NCBI GenBank assembly: GCA_025363295.1
Contig: JANYEC010000088.1
Location: 1 to 35,757 of the forward strand
DNA: 35,757 bases
Direction: 5' to 3'
Source of the DNA: Akkermansiaceae bacterium
Lineage (GTDB): Bacteria; Verrucomicrobiota; Verrucomicrobiia; Verrucomicrobiales; Akkermansiaceae
Below are positions 35,617 to 35,757 of this stretch, piece by piece. The position numbers and the translations under genes were made by a program. Numbering within the stretch: the first letter of the stretch is position 1; each line of letters opens with the position of its first letter. The notes under the pieces are model-generated. The model searched no databases, was not told the origin of the DNA, and was given only the letters and a program-made list of their open reading frames with translations.

Positions 35617-35757
35617 TGAGGCGGACCCAGAAAATCGGGCCAGTGGCTAAGCTATGATTGTGGTGTGTGGGAACGGCATTTAAACCGAACCGAACACACA
35701 CAAAATGAAAGGCAAACGAAGAAGACACGACCCCGAATTCAAGGCCCGCGTAGCGCT
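35617..35757 (+). mobile_element. left end of an IS3-family insertion sequence (runs off window)
   Basis: The sequence from TGAGGCGGACCCAG (35617) to the transposase start has the form of an IS3-family terminus: TG at the tip, a GGACCCAG..AAATCGG..CCAGTG-like inverted repeat arm and a leader of about 90 bp. It interrupts the kinase gene at LTGEF. The exact left boundary is inferred from where kinase homology stops. The right end and target duplication are outside the window. Confidence 0.7.
35705..35757 (+). CDS. IS3-family transposase OrfA, N-terminal fragment
   Basis: Seventeen codons before the window edge read MKGKRRRHDPEFKARVA, the start of the helix-turn-helix OrfA of IS3-family elements (M-K-x-K-R-R-x-H-x-x-E-F-K-A-x-V-A). 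OrfA binds the terminal repeats; OrfB with the DDE domain should follow downstream, usually by programmed frameshift. Partial at the 3' end. Confidence 0.8.
   Translation, partial: MKGKRRRHDPEFKARVA

Noticed and set aside
35617..35728. N-terminal extension of the kinase-TPR frame to an ATG at 35728
   Set aside because: This part is the antisense of the IS terminus and leader; it contains no kinase sequence.

Overview
The window looks like chromosomal DNA of a Verrucomicrobiota bacterium, probably order Verrucomicrobiales and related to Akkermansia, Luteolibacter or Haloferula. The main evidence is a five-gene minus-strand cluster (10266-17583) whose products match, in order, the Akkermansia muciniphila Amuc_1102-1101-1100-1099-1098 pilus/secretin cluster. 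Thrombospondin-3-type Asp-rich repeats, an SHD1-like secreted mini-protein and many isolated housekeeping genes agree with this. Base composition is moderately GC-rich. I found no tRNA, rRNA or CRISPR array. Almost no start codon has a Shine-Dalgarno sequence.

Layout. 1-3513: a small secreted protein and pyruvate phosphate dikinase (ppdK) with a clear terminator. 3514-6224: one reading frame encoding dephospho-CoA kinase fused to transcription terminator Rho, preceded by a membrane-anchored protein of unknown function. 6331-10176: a very large secreted protein in which a C-type-lectin-like domain appears split by about 450 residues of beta-type repeats, followed by Ca-binding-type repeats and a BACON-like C terminus. 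10266-17583: the pilus/secretin cluster (outer-membrane secretin, two single-pass inner-membrane proteins, a PilM-PilN fusion, a periplasmic protein). 17740-27761: mostly plus-strand housekeeping genes (aroD, lptF/G-type permease, conserved hypothetical, psd, glnD, rpsP, MidA/NDUFAF7-type methyltransferase), with a DinG-type helicase on the minus strand. 27762-31368: two minus-strand envelope proteins of unknown function, a low-molecular-weight protein tyrosine phosphatase, and a pseudopilin gene frameshifted at a run of nine G. 31459-33694: a UbiA-type prenyltransferase, sufE and terC. 33695-35757: the 3' part of a Ser/Thr protein kinase-TPR gene cut off by an IS3-family element that runs off the window.

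How the genes work together. The cluster supplies parts of a type IV pilus or type II secretion-like envelope machine: cytoplasmic PilM, inner-membrane PilN/PilO-like proteins and the outer-membrane secretin. The giant protein just downstream is a plausible surface partner or cargo, but that is inference. The frameshifted pseudopilin belongs to the same superfamily of machines. The remaining genes are unlinked core functions: central carbon metabolism, CoA, shikimate, phospholipid and LPS biogenesis, nitrogen sensing, Fe-S assembly and translation.

Most worth following up: the CoaE-Rho fusion, the split lectin domain, the Amuc_1100-type cluster, a long hairpin in front of rpsP, the G9 frameshift in the pseudopilin, the IS-interrupted kinase, convergent genes with back-to-back stop codons, and the near absence of Shine-Dalgarno sites.
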